DNA of 64,000 bases, taken from assembly GCA_014529385.2 (NCBI GenBank), contig CM043952.1, positions 157,715,057 to 157,779,056 on the forward strand, written 5' to 3'. The stretch is from Adiantum capillus-veneris. Taxonomy: Eukaryota; Streptophyta; Polypodiopsida; Polypodiales; Pteridaceae. A model generated the notes under the pieces. That model was not told the origin of the DNA. It worked only from the letters and a program-made list of their open reading frames with translations, and did not search any database. Made by a program: the position numbers and the translations under genes. Below are positions 22,967-34,850 of the stretch, in pieces. How positions within the stretch are numbered: position 1 is the first letter of the stretch; every line of letters begins with the position of its first letter.

Positions 22967-25114
22967 CTATAATTCTTGTTCAGACCAATCATCCTGTTTT
23001 GCTAGAGTACTCAAATAGCTTCCAATAAGAAGCCAATCACCTTCATAAAGATCTTTCAAGAACAATTCAAGTGTATTAGTCAAGTAGACATAGTTACCTT
23101 TGACATGAGAGATGGAATAGAACTTTGTGCCCACATCATCTCCCTCATCAGTCATCTGTGACTCATCTTCATACGTTGCCCTTGATAGCATATATGCCAC
23201 TGTATTGTCTTTACCTGCAATGTGCTTGAACTCGGGATTTAAGGACTTAATGTAGGCAATCCACTGCAACATAGCAATGTCTGGCGTTGAGCAGCTTGTA
23301 ATCATCCCAAGAAGTGGTAGACAATCTGTTTCTACAACCACACATGTACCAATTAGGTACTCTTTCCCACTTTTCAAGGCTGTAACCATACCCCATAACT
23401 CTCTCTTTATCTGTGGATAGTTTCTTTGGCGATCACTTAGTATCTTTGCTCCAAATCTTACCACATACCTGTGTCCTTCTTTGTCATCTTGCCCTATCTC
23501 CCATCCAATCCCTGTAGGACTGGTGTCTACTGTCACAATTATTGGCCTTTGACACTCATAGTCTACCTTTCTCAAAGTCGTTGCTGACTGGAGCAACTCC
23601 TTTAGCTTTTTCATGGATTTTACATGTGCTTCTGTCCATTTAAACTTTTGATTCTTTCTAAGCAACTGATAAAGAGGATCAGCTACATGTGCATAATGTG
23701 GAATCCAAATAACATAGAAGACACATGCTCCCAAAAACCTTCTAACCTCAGTGATGCTAGTGCATGTTTCTTTCATTCTTTGGATGGCATCTACCTTTGA
23801 TGGAAAAAGTTTCCTACCATATGGCCCGCACATGTGCCCCACAATGAGCATTTTTTTGACACCAAACATAGACTTTTTCCCTGACAATGTAAGATTCACT
23901 TCTTCCAACCTAGACAAAATTTTATCACAATCATTTATGTGATTTACCACAAACCTGCGACATCGCTTGAGATCCAAAGCTTCATCTTTGTCACTTTCTT
24001 CACATCCTTTGATAGGCAAATCATCAATGAAAGCCATTGTGATTTGAGGAATAAATTCACGTAAGACCTTATTCATCCCATTCATCATATGTGCAACCAA
24101 GTTGGTTGCTCCCTGTGGCAAGGTACACATCCTTACCAAACCCAAAGGTGTCCTCATGGTTGTCAAGTCTTTGCTTTCGATTGCAAGCTGAAATTGATCA
24201 TACCCTGAGTAGAGATCCCCTATTGAGTAGATTGACCTCCCTGCAAACGCCTCTGCAAACTCATCCACAATTGGACCTGTACCTACATTTCTAATTGTCA
24301 CGTTGTTCACTGGTTGCATATCTTGGATGAAGCGTAGAGAACCATTCTTCTTTGGAACTGTGAACCACCTGTTTGAGTATGGAGCACAAGAAGGCTCCAA
24401 GATTCCCATTTTGATTTTCTCATTTAGTAGCTCTACTAACTTTGGCAAATGAGCCTTTGGAACTGGAATAGGCCGCAGATTCCAAGGCACATGAGGTATT
24501 GTGAAAATTACCATAGGAGCTACAATAGAAGGATCAACACATCCTATCTCATGTGGCTCAAATGCAAAAGCCTTACCACGCTTTGAAAGCATTTCTTTGA
24601 AGCACTTTGTCTCCTCTTGTGTTAGAAACTCCTCGCAACCAATCTCCAACTCTTGAAAAGACTCCTTTGTGAAGGTATGCCCAATCTTTTTAGGATTCCT
24701 CAAACTTGGTTGTAAAGAAGCCTGCTCAATATTTTCGCTGTTGTTGGGTGGTAAGGGTGAAGCTACTGGTTTCACCTTCTTTTCTACACTCTTGTATTTA
24801 GTTTCAACATGGACTTCTCGGCCAACTGTTTGGCTTTCTTTAAAGGTTTCTATTACTTGATACATTTCCATAGAGCAAACTTCCACAACTTGATTTTCAA
24901 GATGCAAATTAGACCCCATTATAGCATCAAGCTCACCCATAGTATCTACAAAATAAACTTGTTCACACAAACCCAAAACATTTTCAGTAGGCTCTAGCAA
25001 CCCACTCTTTTTCATGCCTATTTGTACATTATGCACATATTGCCTCTCACATCTCTTCAAATCTTCAAGTTTTGTAAAACATACTGATCCATTTCTTGTT
25101 ACCAAGGAGCTCAT
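22967..25114 (-). CDS. pol: Gypsy-1 reverse transcriptase and RNase H
   Basis: The 715-codon ORF copies element RNA into DNA. RT spans about residues 200-430: FTVPKKNGSLRFIQDMQPVN at 251-270, LPQGATN at 332-338 and the catalytic loop AFIDDLPIKG at 361-370, FIDD replacing the usual YVDD. A thumb/connection segment RRFLGACVFYVIWIPHYAHV is at 458-477. RNase H follows with acidic residues in TVDTSP (D530), KRELWG (E572) and ETDCLP (D597). The fourth, normally in ADxLSR, has become Tyr (VAYMLSR, 639-645), so RNase H is probably impaired. The frame is open upstream of the first Met and overlaps the end of gag-protease in the -1 frame. One stop (22967-22969) separates it from integrase in the same frame. 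Confidence 0.9.
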   Translation of the reverse strand: MSSLVTRNGSVCFTKLEDLKRCERQYVHNVQIGMKKSGLLEPTENVLGLCEQVYFVDTMGELDAIMGSNLHLENQVVEVCSMEMYQVIETFKESQTVGREVHVETKYKSVEKKVKPVASPLPPNNSENIEQASLQPSLRNPKKIGHTFTKESFQELEIGCEEFLTQEETKCFKEMLSKRGKAFAFEPHEIGCVDPSIVAPMVIFTIPHVPWNLRPIPVPKAHLPKLVELLNEKIKMGILEPSCAPYSNRWFTVPKKNGSLRFIQDMQPVNNVTIRNVGTGPIVDEFAEAFAGRSIYSIGDLYSGYDQFQLAIESKDLTTMRTPLGLVRMCTLPQGATNLVAHMMNGMNKVLREFIPQITMAFIDDLPIKGCEESDKDEALDLKRCRRFVVNHINDCDKILSRLEEVNLTLSGKKSMFGVKKMLIVGHMCGPYGRKLFPSKVDAIQRMKETCTSITEVRRFLGACVFYVIWIPHYAHVADPLYQLLRKNQKFKWTEAHVKSMKKLKELLQSATTLRKVDYECQRPIIVTVDTSPTGIGWEIGQDDKEGHRYVVRFGAKILSDRQRNYPQIKRELWGMVTALKSGKEYLIGTCVVVETDCLPLLGMITSCSTPDIAMLQWIAYIKSLNPEFKHIAGKDNTVAYMLSRATYEDESQMTDEGDDVGTKFYSISHVKGNYVYLTNTLELFLKDLYEGDWLLIGSYLSTLAKQDDWSEQEL

Positions 25115-25182
25115 TGAAAGATTTTCACCTATTTTTGGATCAGGCGAGACCCTTTTTCTTTCTGTACCACTGCAATCTCGCT

Positions 25183-27542
25183 TTACAATTGTACTTGGCC
25201 AAAACCCATCATTTCTCTATGATCATGAAACTCTTTGCTCACCTTTGGTAGAGGATGTTCTCTGAGGTTGTCACGATTTTTTTCATGGTTTACACAAACT
25301 GTGAGAAATTGGACAGCTCGTTTACCATCTTTCCTACGTATCCTAGCATATGCTGAACCATCATCCATTATCTTTGTTTCCATTCGAACTCCCACAATGT
25401 AGGGTTGTCTAAGGAAGAGATGATATGAAGATGTATCCTGTACAAAGAAGTTTTGGTCAATCTTTACATCACCTATTGTTACCTTCACACTTGGACATGC
25501 TGCATACAATTCACCGGATGAATTGTTTGCCACTTTATCCATCCAGCCATGATCTGTGTCCATCGGCCATTTGCACTTGTTGTAGAGACTCTTTGACATT
25601 ATGTTTATTTCTGAACCATGGTCAATCAAGGCATCAAATGGCTCTTCAAGATCACCTACCTTGACCAAAGTTTCTGTAGTAGACCTTGCCCAATGACTTT
25701 GTGAATAGTAGCTCCTAGGAATAGCTTCAACTTCTTCATCATCATTTGATAAATGCACTTGCTTCACTCTCCCACTAGATTGGTAGCATCCTACCACAGC
25801 TCCATCATCCTCCTTATTTTGCAGCTGCATTCCTTGTGTCTTGGAGGTTACCCCTTCAACCTGTGGACGAGAAACTTCAGTAAGGGTTTGCCTCTTCCTC
25901 TTGATGATGTCAATGATCTCCTCGTGGAATTCACGCTTTGCAATGCCAAGAACTTCTCCTAGAGTAAACTCAATCTTGCTATTCAAGATCCTTTCCTCCA
26001 AGACTTTCTTTAAATCTGTAGCAACATCAATATCAAATTGTAGTTTATAAGTTGGGCCTTTTGTCTTACCTTTTGTTGGCTCTTTCTTCTTTCCTGTTGT
26101 AGACTCCTCCATGAGTACTTCAGGTGGAGATGCTCCTTTTGTTGAGGGTGTTTGAGAAGGCATTGAGTTGCTTCTTCCCCCACTTCTAGAAGCTGTTTTT
26201 GATGGTCCTTCATCAGCATTCTCACGTCTGCGCTTCTCTTCTACAATTGCCTCATTTTGTTGGCATTTTGTAATGTAGGCATGGACTGACAATGAGTCCA
26301 CTGGATCATTCCATCCTGTTTCTAGACGTATGCAATCACCCACCTCATGTAGAATCTCTTTTGTAAGCTTTCCCTTTTTAGCTAATCGCATGACATTTGG
26401 CCAAATTTGACCATGATGGTCACTCACCTCTTCATCATAAAAATGTTCAATTTTTACTCCATAAGTAGCTTCCTCAACTGAAGATGTGGCATGCTTAGTT
26501 GCCATATCTTCAACTAAGGTTTGCATTCCCCCCTTCCCAAAGTTAGTTCTCAAGGGTAGACATGTCTCTCTTAAGTGGATTTTACCATCCTTAAAAAAGA
26601 CAACATCTTTTGACAAAGCATCACTAAAATCATCACTAAAATCATCACAATCCCTTCTTACATGGTCTGTACTATCACACCAAATACATCTATTAACAAA
26701 CCCTTCTTTGGGCTGTTGTCTTTGCCTAAGAAGTGGCCCTGATGGTTGGCCTTTTTCTTCAAGCTTTGCAAGCTTCACCTTCAAGTCACACATTCCCTTC
26801 ACAAGCTCATCTAGCATGGACTCATCAAACTTAGGAGCGATAAAAGTAGGCTTTACCATTTTGTCAGAAGTTGAGGTTGAAGGACTTGTAGTGTTTACTA
26901 CCATCTTGTCCCTTCTTCTTTGTCGTTTGGCAAGCAACAAGACAACACCTTCAACTTCATTCCAGCCGGTTTTTAGTCCTTGCTCAACATATTTATCTTC
27001 AAGAAGAAGCTCCAAATTTTCTTGAAACTCTTTACCTACAGCTTGTAAGAAAAGATCTGTCTTCTCTGCATCTAGTGTGGCCCTTTCTGTCCTTGTGAGT
27101 TGTGCATAGCGCCGCTCAAATTCCCTAAGTAGCTCTGTTATTGATAGTCCTTGATTTGTCTTGACTACCCATTCTAAGAATGTTCTTTTGGTCACTGTCT
27201 TCGAGTCCTCCATGAAATATTCCTCCTTTAAAGCTACTTTGAGTTCTTCCCAATTTCTCCCATGCCCATCTTTAATTTCCCTAACATGCTCCCTAATTTC
27301 TGGAGCAACAACTGCTCAAAGCTTTGAATCATCTCACCTTCTGACACGCGATGCAGCTCCATCTCCTTCACATACTTGCGTAAGTACTTGGTTACATCTT
27401 TTCCATTGAATTGATCCATTCTGTTGCCGACCGCTTGTATGGCCTTCGTTGCTGAAATCTCCCTTCTTTCAGTGGCATGTTGTTGTTGCACGAACATTGA
27501 AAATGCTTGTGACATTTGCATTGTTGATGGGTCAAAATGCAT
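25183..27542 (-). pseudogene. gag-pro: Gypsy-1 gag and aspartic protease
   Basis: Gag begins in the ORF at 27234-27542 and, after a frameshift near 27220, continues in the 676-codon ORF 25183-27213. A zinc knuckle CX2CX4HX4C (CIWCDSTDHVRRDC) is at residues 176-189. A basic, low-complexity stretch at 325-390 is followed by a helical block at 390-445 (VLEERILNSKIEFTLGEVLG) that resembles DUF4100 of fungal retroelement proteins. The protease is at about 510-640, with the active-site loop as ALIDHGSEINIMS (528-540): His replaces the usual Thr or Ser after the catalytic Asp. The conserved GKRAVQFLTV (630-639) follows. Only the one shift breaks it. Confidence 0.85.
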
Positions 27543-27600
27543 ACCCTATTGCTCAACATGATCACCCATGGCTACCCACAAATTCTCACCCTGGCAGGTT

Positions 27601-27616
27601 CACGTCGGGTTCACCA
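27601..27616 (-). other. Gypsy-1 primer-binding site
   Basis: On the - strand TGGTGAACCCGACGTG lies a few bases inside the 5' LTR. It would pair with a tRNA ending GTTCACCA. I cannot name the tRNA with certainty. Confidence 0.6.
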
Positions 27617-27622
27617 AAAATA

Positions 27623-29792
27623 TGTCAAGAAGTACGCAGTCTTTCCAGGAAGGCACCAGGCCTCTTGCTGTGAGAGTTTGTGAGGAAGGTCAAGGGTTAT
27701 GAGAAGGAGATAAGATGTAGATAACATAGCTTCTAGAGCTAAAGAAGAAATGTATCCAAAGAAGCCGCTCACTTTTCCTAACAAACACACACGTGATGGA
27801 GAGAACTCATGAAAGATAGTCAGAACAAAACAAAAATGAAAAAGTCGAGATTATGATCATATCGTATCATGGGTAGGATAAAAGGGTTAATGGATGAGTT
27901 AATGATATTTAATATTTGTTGTCCAAATAAGCTGCGGATTGCTCTTTGAAACTGTGGCTTTGTGCTTACTATAATGTATATGTCTTGTCTAGCGATTGGG
28001 ATTAGTTGTGAGTACAAATCCTCTTGATTCGTAATAAAATAACCACATTCACATCAAAAGAGAAGTCATAGTCAATAATAGGTAGTATGATGGGATCTGG
28101 TGAGAGAAATATTTCGTTGAGCCTTTCAGGACCAAATAGAAACACTATGTGTTGCTAAAAGTGAATCTTTCGACTAATCCAAATGTTGACTCTAATAGAT
28201 TGCACTGAATGGAATTGAAAGAAATTACCTCTATGTGGATTATGGTTATTCATCAATTATATACTTAGTATGTTCAAAGATAAAGGTGTGAAAGAAGTGA
28301 AAGGAGAAGAAGAAGAGAGACTCTCTCCCAAGCCCTTTTGTTGCCCTTAGGAAATAAGGATACTGCGGGGAGAGAAGTACCTGTAGCAAGGAGATTCTAG
28401 AGTTTGTGGAAGATAATGAGAGCCTTAAGAGAGAGAGATGCTTGTGGAAGATGAAGATATGGTTACTAACCTTGTGCACATAATTGTTTTCTGCAAGAAG
28501 GTTGTACCCATTACATTGACAAGGTTGCTGCTTGAATACCTTCCAATGAAACAATTAGGACACAACAAGAGAGATCAAAGGAGGAGTAAGATAGAATTAG
28601 AGATAGATCTAAGTGTGGTGGTGGTATTAAAGATAGATAATGAGAGATAGAGATAGATTTAGAGACAAGTATTGGACTAGATATGCAAATGAAAGTAAAA
28701 CTAGCAACATATATCTTACATGAGAGCAATCGCCACCACCTTAATGGAGAGAGAAGATGAGGCAAAACTTCAGCCTTTCTTCAAGAGAAAGTGTGGAACT
28801 AAGATGAGTGTGTCACTATGGATTGAGCTCTTCTCACTCACTCATAACTTGCCCCAATGAAGAGAAGGTTGCCCTTTTTATAGGTGAGGGAGCCATGTCT
28901 TACATAATCACTTGATTAAGCTAAAGAGTTAGCCCAAATCAAATGTTCTTTGGATATTTCTTAAAATGGGCTATATTAGGACTCAAAATATCATGAAATT
29001 CAGCATTTTTGGTCGTTGAGGCTCCATGTGGGTGCATGATGTATATGGGTCCCACCTAGGCATCTTCTGTGTGGCTCCAATAGGGGGTCCCAACTTGTGT
29101 GTCTTGTTCTTCAAGGCATCTTTGAGGTGTCACATTCACATGCTTGTGTATTTTATCCTCCAAATATCTTATTTTATGGAAATAGACCAAGATTACCTCT
29201 TTTCACTTGATTCACTTGTTTACCATCTCTTCTTGCAGTGTAGTTGTGAGAGGGTTTTTCACTGGTTTCCCTATAACTTTTGACCTGTAACTCGGATTGA
29301 CATGCTTCAAAAAGAAAAATTGGCCTACTAAAAGATCTTGACTTGGTTTTGGCGTTTTCTCCACGCCCTTCGGTCGGAATTGGCAAATTGGGATGGTCCA
29401 AAAAGCTTTGGATCTTCCTTTTCATAAAGTCTTCTAGTAGGCCCTTCCCTCTTGTATGTATCCAAGAAGGTATGCATTATTGAAGAGTTATATTATTAGA
29501 TAAATGTGAAAAGAAGAAAATAATTTATATATGGTAGGGTATAGATGAGATATTAGAAGAAATATATAAATGGTTTTCCCCCACACAAAAAGAGGCACAA
29601 TCATTGATACTTGCTTGCAGTACTTTCTAATAGTAATGCACATTTATATTACTTCAAAGGTAAATACTAAGGTATGGTAAAAAGCTTTTATTTATGCATA
29701 TGAGTATTATATGAAGTATACTTATGCATCAAAAAGTCACAAGATAATTCGTTTAATGCTTGTTCCCACTATATACGTGCCACAGCACGACA
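27623..29792 (-). repeat. Gypsy-1 5' LTR
   Basis: It aligns along its length with 19426-21594. The TATA complement is at 28875-28882. Differences are scattered substitutions at a modest rate, lower than between the E1 LTRs, so this insertion is younger than E1 if rates are equal. Confidence 0.9.
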
Positions 29793-29996
29793 ACGCAGCA
29801 AAGAAATTTTAGCCTCATTGCAACTTGCATAAAGACCAACGAAAATATCCCAAGCCTGGTTTGCAAATTTTGTTGAACGAATGTGATGAACAATGGTGCA
29901 CTTCATAGACAACACAATCAATTCATGAGCCTGCGCATCCTTTACATCCAACGAGATTGTTCTCCCGTAGGCAAAACAGCTCTAATAGCAACAATC
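29793..29996 (-). pseudogene. gag: Copia-1 gag, middle part
   Basis: This 204-base piece of the copia gag gene is trapped between the gypsy element and A2. It reads KDAQAHELIVLSMKC, RSTKFANQAWDIFVGLY and CNEAKISLLR, which are standard plant copia Gag phrases. The left end carries ACGC shared with 19422-19425. The right end carries CAATC (29992-29996), shared with 38916-38920. Confidence 0.9.
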
Positions 29997-30361
29997 TATG
30001 GGATGCATGTCTAACCTCACCATCCTATCTTATTGCAGTATTAGCGAGAACCACGATTAAATTGTCAATCCATGGGACGAAGATGACTTGACTAGTGCAA
30101 GAGGCTACAAGATGTTGTCAATCTCTCGGAAAACAACTAACAACTCGCATTTAACTCAAGCTACACTCAAGTGACTGAAATCACCAAAAGCTTTTTGGAA
30201 AATTGGAAAATTACAATACATGGCCATTTTGGAAAAATGTAAAAGTGTGTAACTCCAATCTTCACTGCTTTTTCATATTCATCTTTGACGTGCATTCTAC
30301 GTGCATTCGTAAGGCTTCGATATTTAGGAGCTTCTGTTAATTGACGTTGAATCAGTTAACA
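29997..30361 (-). repeat. A2 3' LTR with internal deletion
   Basis: At 365 bp it matches both ends of the 1011-bp 5' LTR. About 650 bp is missing between the CACCAAAAGC sequence near 30185 and the AAATTACAATACATGG sequence near 30210. The outer start reads TATGGG instead of TGTGGG. The inner end GTTAACA adjoins the purine tract. Confidence 0.85.
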
Positions 30362-33300
30362 TTCCCCCCTTTAGATTTTAGTGCCCGTCCTCAAGCACTG
30401 TTGATAAGTGTCCGTGGAGGTTGTGGAAGGTTTTTGATTGGGTGTTGATGGGCTGATGGTCTTCATTTGTTGATGAAGTTCAATTGGCTACAACATCTTC
30501 ATTGGTCGAAATATCTCAATTGTGAGTGATGATGTTTCATTTGTCCATTGTAATGGCATAATGGTGAGGCTACTCTTTATTTATGAAAAGTATGTACAAG
30601 AGAAATGAAATGATGAGGATCTAAATTAGGGTCTAATACCTGGATGAACAAAGGGAAAAAACCCATTGGGAAAAAAGTGCCTTTGGGATACGCGCATTAT
30701 TGGAGTACTTATTAGCATAGAAAATACTAATTAAATACTCAAGGGATTATTTGCTAATAGATATGGAATTAAAAGGTAGCAAATATGAGAGGGGAGAATG
30801 ATGGAACATTGATTTTTCATGTTGTAGTTCACTCAAGGTGCATAGGTGAAAGAAAAAAAGAGTGTCTAATGCATATGTCCAATGATGGGACATCCTATTT
30901 ATGCATACACAAAAATGAATGGGAAACAATATGCTCTGCAAGAAATATTTTGAGGTGTTCTTCAGAAAGATGGTGTAGCTATAAAAGCATATGACATGGC
31001 TTTGCAAGCTGGCACCCCTTTAAGAATGGTTTTCGTTGACGAGGATATGTGCTCTCATCTTACTGTGCAATGTGGATGAGTGTTGGACTCTACGACACAC
31101 CACCAATTATAAGTTAATAGACTTCAACTCTTATGCTCATCTCATCCAGCATGAGCGACACAATTTCGATATGCTCAACTCTTCCACCTTGAGGATAGGC
31201 CTAATAACTACGACTCTTAGCACATAGTTTAATATGACTTGAAGCTTTGGGACTAATGCTTTGCTCATTTTATGGCTTAGCAACTCGACTCTGACTATGC
31301 CAAAGAGTGTTTTTGGCACCCTGGCAACTTGACTTTTTACATTCTTGTGGTTACTACAAAAAAAATTTCACGTAAAAGCAAGCTTGAATCCTCAAAAAGA
31401 GGATTAGTGAAGGACCAAGCTGTCATTGAAGGTTTCTTTTCCCATATATGTTTTATCATCTTTGAATCTACATTCGCGTTGGTTGGGTCGTCCTTCTTTG
31501 ATTGTGAAGATTTCATTATTTGTTTGATTTTCCAAATAGGCGGTTGATAGGAATCTTTGATGTTTTTGTAGGCCTTTGTTCACTGTCGGCATTTGTCTTT
31601 TGACTAGGAGCATTGGAAGACTTAGGAATCCGAATCTCTTGATGACATTTGTAACTCCTTTGTTGACTTTGCCTTGCTCTAGGTCTTGTTGAGTTTTTTA
31701 GATCTTCATGCAGGCCTAGTGTAGTTGCAGTTGGCTTGCGATTGACTGGTAGCCAAATCTTTGTATAACCTGTGTAGAATCCTTGTCTGAGAGGAAGATC
31801 CTTTGAGATCCATCTTTGTTATGTATCCTCTTGAGAGTTGTGGTGGACTTTAGTATCTTTCAATGTTGTTTTGTTGTATACCTAATTCTTAGGTATCCTA
31901 AGATATTGTCGAGGTTGATACCTTGTGGGCCTTCTTTCTTGGGAGGGACTCGAAGTTACTTCATATGCCCTAATCTGTAGTTTTGGCACCCATATCTGTC
32001 CGTTACCTCCATAGTACTCGTGTTCCTTTAAGCTCCAGTGTGATGCTATCCATCCCATGTGTTTGTCTTTTTTTGTTGATTTCTCGTCTTTAACCCAAAT
32101 CGGATCATTGACTTTGACTAAACTGCTCGAAAGGAACACTTGCTTAAATTTTTTTTGCTTTCTTGAGTACTTTGGCTGATATACCTTTCCTTTTCCGGGT
32201 GTCTCCATTGAGGTTTCAGTTGGGTCAGCAATTGACATGAAGTTTTGAAAGCCTAACTTGCTTGAAGAAGCTGATCCACGAGGGTTATTTGATGTAGAGG
32301 ATATGCTTTCACACCTTCTTTGCTAATTGGTGGAAGTTCCACTTTAGCTTTACCTTTGTCTGCACGATTTGTCTTTGATTCTAGTGACTCCTGCAACTCT
32401 CAATCTAGCATTAACGGTACCTATAATTGTTGTTGGCTACCTCTTGGAGAAGAGAGTATTAGCATTTTATCTTCTTTGTAGGCCTTGTGTTGGTCTAACC
32501 ACTAATGTCCAAGAATTACATCTGCAAGCATTTCCTTTGAAGGCTTCACCGGAAACTTCACCTGCTCTTCATGATTTTGGATGCTAAGGGTAGCAACCAT
32601 TTCTTTTTTACCTATATGCAAACCTCGCATTGTTTTTCTATCATGTTTGCATGGAGTGATCTAGAGGATCCTTTGGATGTTCTCTGCAACCATATTTTAT
32701 TTTGCTTCTTTATCAAGTAGAGCATTGCATCTGACACTTGCTCCTTTTGTACTGCTGAGAACTATAGCTATTCTCATTGTTGGTTCTATTGAAGATCTTT
32801 GTATTTGTTTTTCTTTTTCCATGGCCTCGTCTTGATATGATTGTGTCTCTATGGAGAGTAGCTTGAGACTTTGTGTTCCAATCTAGCTTGCATCAGCTGA
32901 TTTGACTGGCACTGTCTGATTGATCTTTGGACTTCCTATTTCTTCCTAGTTGTTTGCAACCTCATTCTTCTTAACTCTTGGCTCTGGTGGCATTCTTTGC
33001 TCAATAGCTATCGTGGTTGCTTTTTGTTCCGTTTGATTTGCACTTGCTATTGCCTGATTTGCTTTAAGCTCTTTTGAAGTTCTAAATGATGGAGATTAAT
33101 CATCTTCAATAAGATTTGCTTTGGCATCAGTCTCCATTTTAATTGTGCTTGAGGACTTTGTGCTGTCATCCATGGGTGACCAATTTTGATCTTCATTCTT
33201 TGTTGTCTCTGAAGACTGCATCCTGTATCTTTAACATCTTTTGGGCCATTGGCATTCCCATTATGATGTCGTCTGGCATATCTTTCGCTATGATCACATA

Positions 33301-34850
33301 GAATTGAGCTATGATGATCTATGAACCTACTTCAATGGTAGTGGAGATGATCCTTTTTGTATAGTTTCCCTTTTTGGTCTACATAATATACGTATGAATT
33401 ATGTGTAACATAGAAAGCTAACATCATTCTGTCTGATGTGTCCCTTAGACTCGTGAATGATTTCACACTTGTGACAGTGGATGCAGAATCATTTGCAAAC
33501 CTAACAGTTTTTTTACCCTTTGGTGATATCTCGACACCTTTACTAAATTCATGCAAGAATTTGTTGTTAAAAGGATCAATTTTAAGCTTTTTAGGTGCTT
33601 ATGCATCTTTATGCTCATTTTGTACTTGCAATGTTTTTACTGATGCTTCTAATGGTAATACAGAATCATCCGATTGCATTAAAAGTGAAGAGTTAAATGC
33701 ACTTATATCAAGATTCGCATTTCTAATTTTCTCTGTACCTTGCTTGGCGGTTGATATGTCCCTGTTGTTAGGATTTCTTCGACAATCTTCAGAAAAATGT
33801 CCACCTTTTCATCCACAATCTGGGCAATACGCCATGACTAGTGGTATTTCATTTGGTTCTGTCATGTCAAGATCTAGTTGAGAGGTTTGTGCTTCTATGT
33901 TGGCTAAGTTATCGGCATCTTCTTTTAAAACACTAAGTATCAAGTTGTAGAATGATCCATCTTGACCTGGCTCGGTTCTCCAATTAGACTGGCTTCAATT
34001 GGTTGATCTGTTGGATCTTTCACTTATCGTTCTCGATTATAGATATGACCACTGTAGTCCATGTACAATGACCCTGATTGCATATCCACTAACTATATGT
34101 TTTGCTGGCTTGTGCAATTTTTTGGATAAACACTCGGGTTGACTATCTAAACTTCTATCTACACTTCATCTTTGAGCTTGCAATACCTAGCTCCACATAT
34201 GTTTGTGAAAATCTAGGAGTTCTCTAGATCTAGCTTTACTCTGATCAATAAGATCTTGGCTCATGTGCTGCTTTTTTACTGGTCATTAGATATCTATGGC
34301 CTTCTAAATCTGCATATAAGACTTTATCTCCATTGTAGCCATATAGTTGTCAAATCTGCTCTGTTGCACTTGTACCTGTGTTACCACTGCTACTGGCTTG
34401 CTCTATTGTACTTGAACTCTCAACTTGAGATGAGTCCATGTCGACTGGTTCTGTAAAAACTGTCTCCTAGCAGATTTTGGTATTCATTAGCAAAAAAAAA
34501 TTTGCTCGGGTTTGATAAGACTGCTTTTGCCAAAGTACTTTTGGCAGTTGATTTCTTTTAGACTCACAAGAATTTATTAACTCTAGCTCGAAAGTGTCAG
34601 AAGTGATTGCAGCCTTTGAAATGATGAAAATCTAGGCCTTGAATAACCTAACTTGCAGATTAGCTTGTTATCCGTTTTTTCCACTTGACATGAATTCAAC
34701 TCTTGTCAAGCTCCCAATTCTTTGCCTGCAACCTGGTTCTTCAATCCAAGCTAAGTGGTTAGCAAATGAGATTTCCAAATTCTATCCTTGCAAGGAGCTA
34801 AAGGACTAATCTACAACTTGAAACTGAGTTAACAGGTACCAATTTGGATC
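30362..34850 (-). pseudogene. A2 coding remnant: Gag-like with zinc knuckle
   Basis: Decayed pieces of the family A coding region, matching A3 (57295-62830), are spread over this stretch: 31404-31613, 31882-32238 and 33332-33556 are the clearest. A zinc knuckle of form CX2CX5HX4C is visible near 33790-33836, starting YCPDCG, with a stop inside it. A protease-like segment near 32690-32730 reads ALLDKEA where a retropepsin would have DSGA or DTGA. Another, near 33240-33290, reads AKDMPDDIIMGMP. 30378-31400 is largely without coding signal and forms the 3' untranslated part. Confidence 0.65.

Larger units (their letters stand above)
19426..29792 (-). mobile_element. Gypsy-1: Ty3/gypsy element with 2.17-kb LTRs and near-complete polyprotein
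   Basis: LTRs at 19426-21594 and 27623-29792 bound a 6-kb coding interior on the - strand. The bases ACGC flank both ends (19422-19425 and 29793-29796). Removing the element and one copy of ACGC restores the copia gag frame, which supports the boundaries. The duplication is 4 bp here rather than the usual 5. Gag, protease, RT, RNase H and integrase are all present, with a few stops and shifts. The polyprotein has unusual motifs: a DHG protease, FIDD in RT, and a central block resembling DUF4100. From memory, this combination is one I associate with rust fungi and early-diverging land plants. Confidence 0.9.
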
